Shown here: positions 63,524-64,000 of the stretch, piece by piece
How the letters are laid out: every line of letters starts with the position of its first letter
Position numbering within the stretch: position 1 is the first letter of the stretch
Origin: Promicromonospora iranensis
GTDB taxonomy: Bacteria > Actinomycetota > Actinomycetes > Actinomycetales > Cellulomonadaceae
Direction of reading: 5' to 3'
DNA: 64,000 nucleotides
Assembly: GCF_028994805.1 (NCBI RefSeq)
Contig: NZ_JAJQQP010000003.1
Span: 343,145-407,144, forward strand
Notes under the pieces: model-generated
Databases searched by the model: none
Told to the model about the DNA's origin: nothing
The model's input: the letters and a program-made list of their open reading frames with translations, nothing else
Position numbers and translations under genes: made by a program

Positions 63524-64000
63524 TCAGGAACGACCAGCCCCGACCTTCGCCACCGAACCCGTCTCGGTGGTCGGCACGTCGGTGCTGGGGGCGTACTTGT
63601 TCACCGCGCTGACGGAGACCCCCACCCGCTCCGCGACCTCGTCGAGGCTGAGGTTCTGCTCCCACCGGAGCACGCGGATCTCGCTGATCTGGTGCGTGCT
63701 GAGCGTCGGCGCGACGTCCGTGACCGCGGGCGTCGTGACGTCGGCCGAGCGAGCCTCCCAGTCCGTCACGGTGGCCGGGCGGCTCGCGGGCTCGCCACTC
63801 TTCACCGGCTCGGCCGCCACCGTCTTCACGGGCGTGTACTTGCGTTCCAGCTGCACGCGCTCGATCTCTCCGGTCAGAGCAGGCTCGGACCGGGCCCGCT
63901 CGGGGTCGGGGCTGCCGGGCAGAGCAGGCTCGTCGTGCGCGGACCTGTCGTGCTCGCCCCCGTCGGTCACGGCCAGGCCGAGCTGGACGCCGGCGGGAAG
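63524..64000 (-). CDS. HTH-containing hypothetical protein, 5' end beyond the window
   Basis: The frame is open to the window edge (about 158 codons), so the protein is partial; GTG 63970 is a possible internal start. Residues are charged and Pro/Thr-rich, then LSTHQISEIRVLRWEQNLSLDEVAERVGVSVSAVNKYAPS gives a plausible helix-turn-helix near the C-terminus. Upstream codons (PAGVQLGLAVTDGG) read like protein, favouring continuation. No family recognised; probably a DNA-binding or septum/sporulation-type regulator cannot be told. Confidence 0.55.
   Translation of the reverse strand, partial: LPAGVQLGLAVTDGGEHDRSAHDEPALPGSPDPERARSEPALTGEIERVQLERKYTPVKTVAAEPVKSGEPASRPATVTDWEARSADVTTPAVTDVAPTLSTHQISEIRVLRWEQNLSLDEVAERVGVSVSAVNKYAPSTDVPTTETGSVAKVGAGRS

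Overview
This window is about 75% GC, almost fully coding, and uses GTG starts and ATGA/GTGA start-stop overlaps freely. The gene order lepA-hemW-hrcA-dnaJ-rsmE-HIT-phoH-ybeY-corC-era and recO-uppS, the IdeR and Zur type boxes, the LAxTG sorting signal and the many leaderless promoters point to Actinomycetota. Micrococcales (Cellulomonadaceae/Promicromonosporaceae-like) is the most likely placement; this is inference from gene content, not from a database search.

Region 1 (1-17.5 kb) is the conserved core: truncated lepA, hemW, three membrane proteins with Pro/Gln/Gly-rich tails, a DUF3097 protein, a collapsed LuxR regulator, CIRCE-controlled hrcA-dnaJ-rsmE, a coupled membrane pair (duplicated helix-hairpin-helix protein plus BON/OmpA protein), a HIT hydrolase and phoH-ybeY-corC-era. 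Region 2 (17.5-33.5 kb) is mixed: a membrane-fused alpha/beta hydrolase, a phosphopantetheinyl transferase, a polytopic LRV-tailed protein, leuA behind a Leu-rich leader peptide, a Ser/Thr kinase divergent from an LAxTG surface protein, ArsR/SRPBCC and TetR/EamA pairs, and an acetamidase and an amidase.

Region 3 (34.4-46 kb) is a purine catabolic island on the + strand. It holds OHCU decarboxylase, HIU hydrolase, uricase, allantoinase, ureidoglycine-glyoxylate aminotransferase, allantoate amidohydrolase, an RpiR-type regulator, a FAD subunit plus a fused FeS-molybdopterin xanthine dehydrogenase, a guanine deaminase-like protein and a MobA-like cytidylyltransferase. Together these could take guanine to ureidoglycine/oxalurate and release nitrogen. 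A 59-bp palindromic repeat sits in frame inside the dehydrogenase gene.

Region 4 (46-64 kb) starts with a strange coupled pair: a 65-residue stub of cytochrome bd subunit I and a shortened subunit II. It continues with recO-uppS, a ferri-siderophore uptake locus with two IdeR-like boxes, glyS, a znuA-znuC-znuB-zur operon with a Zur-like palindrome over its start, and a three-gene operon matching the pipecolate/2-oxoadipate route of lysine breakdown. The last gene on the minus strand runs off the window.

Besides genes, the window carries at least three families of short palindromic repeats, mostly at gene ends but in two or three cases inside coding sequence. No tRNA, rRNA, CRISPR array, insertion sequence or prophage gene was seen.
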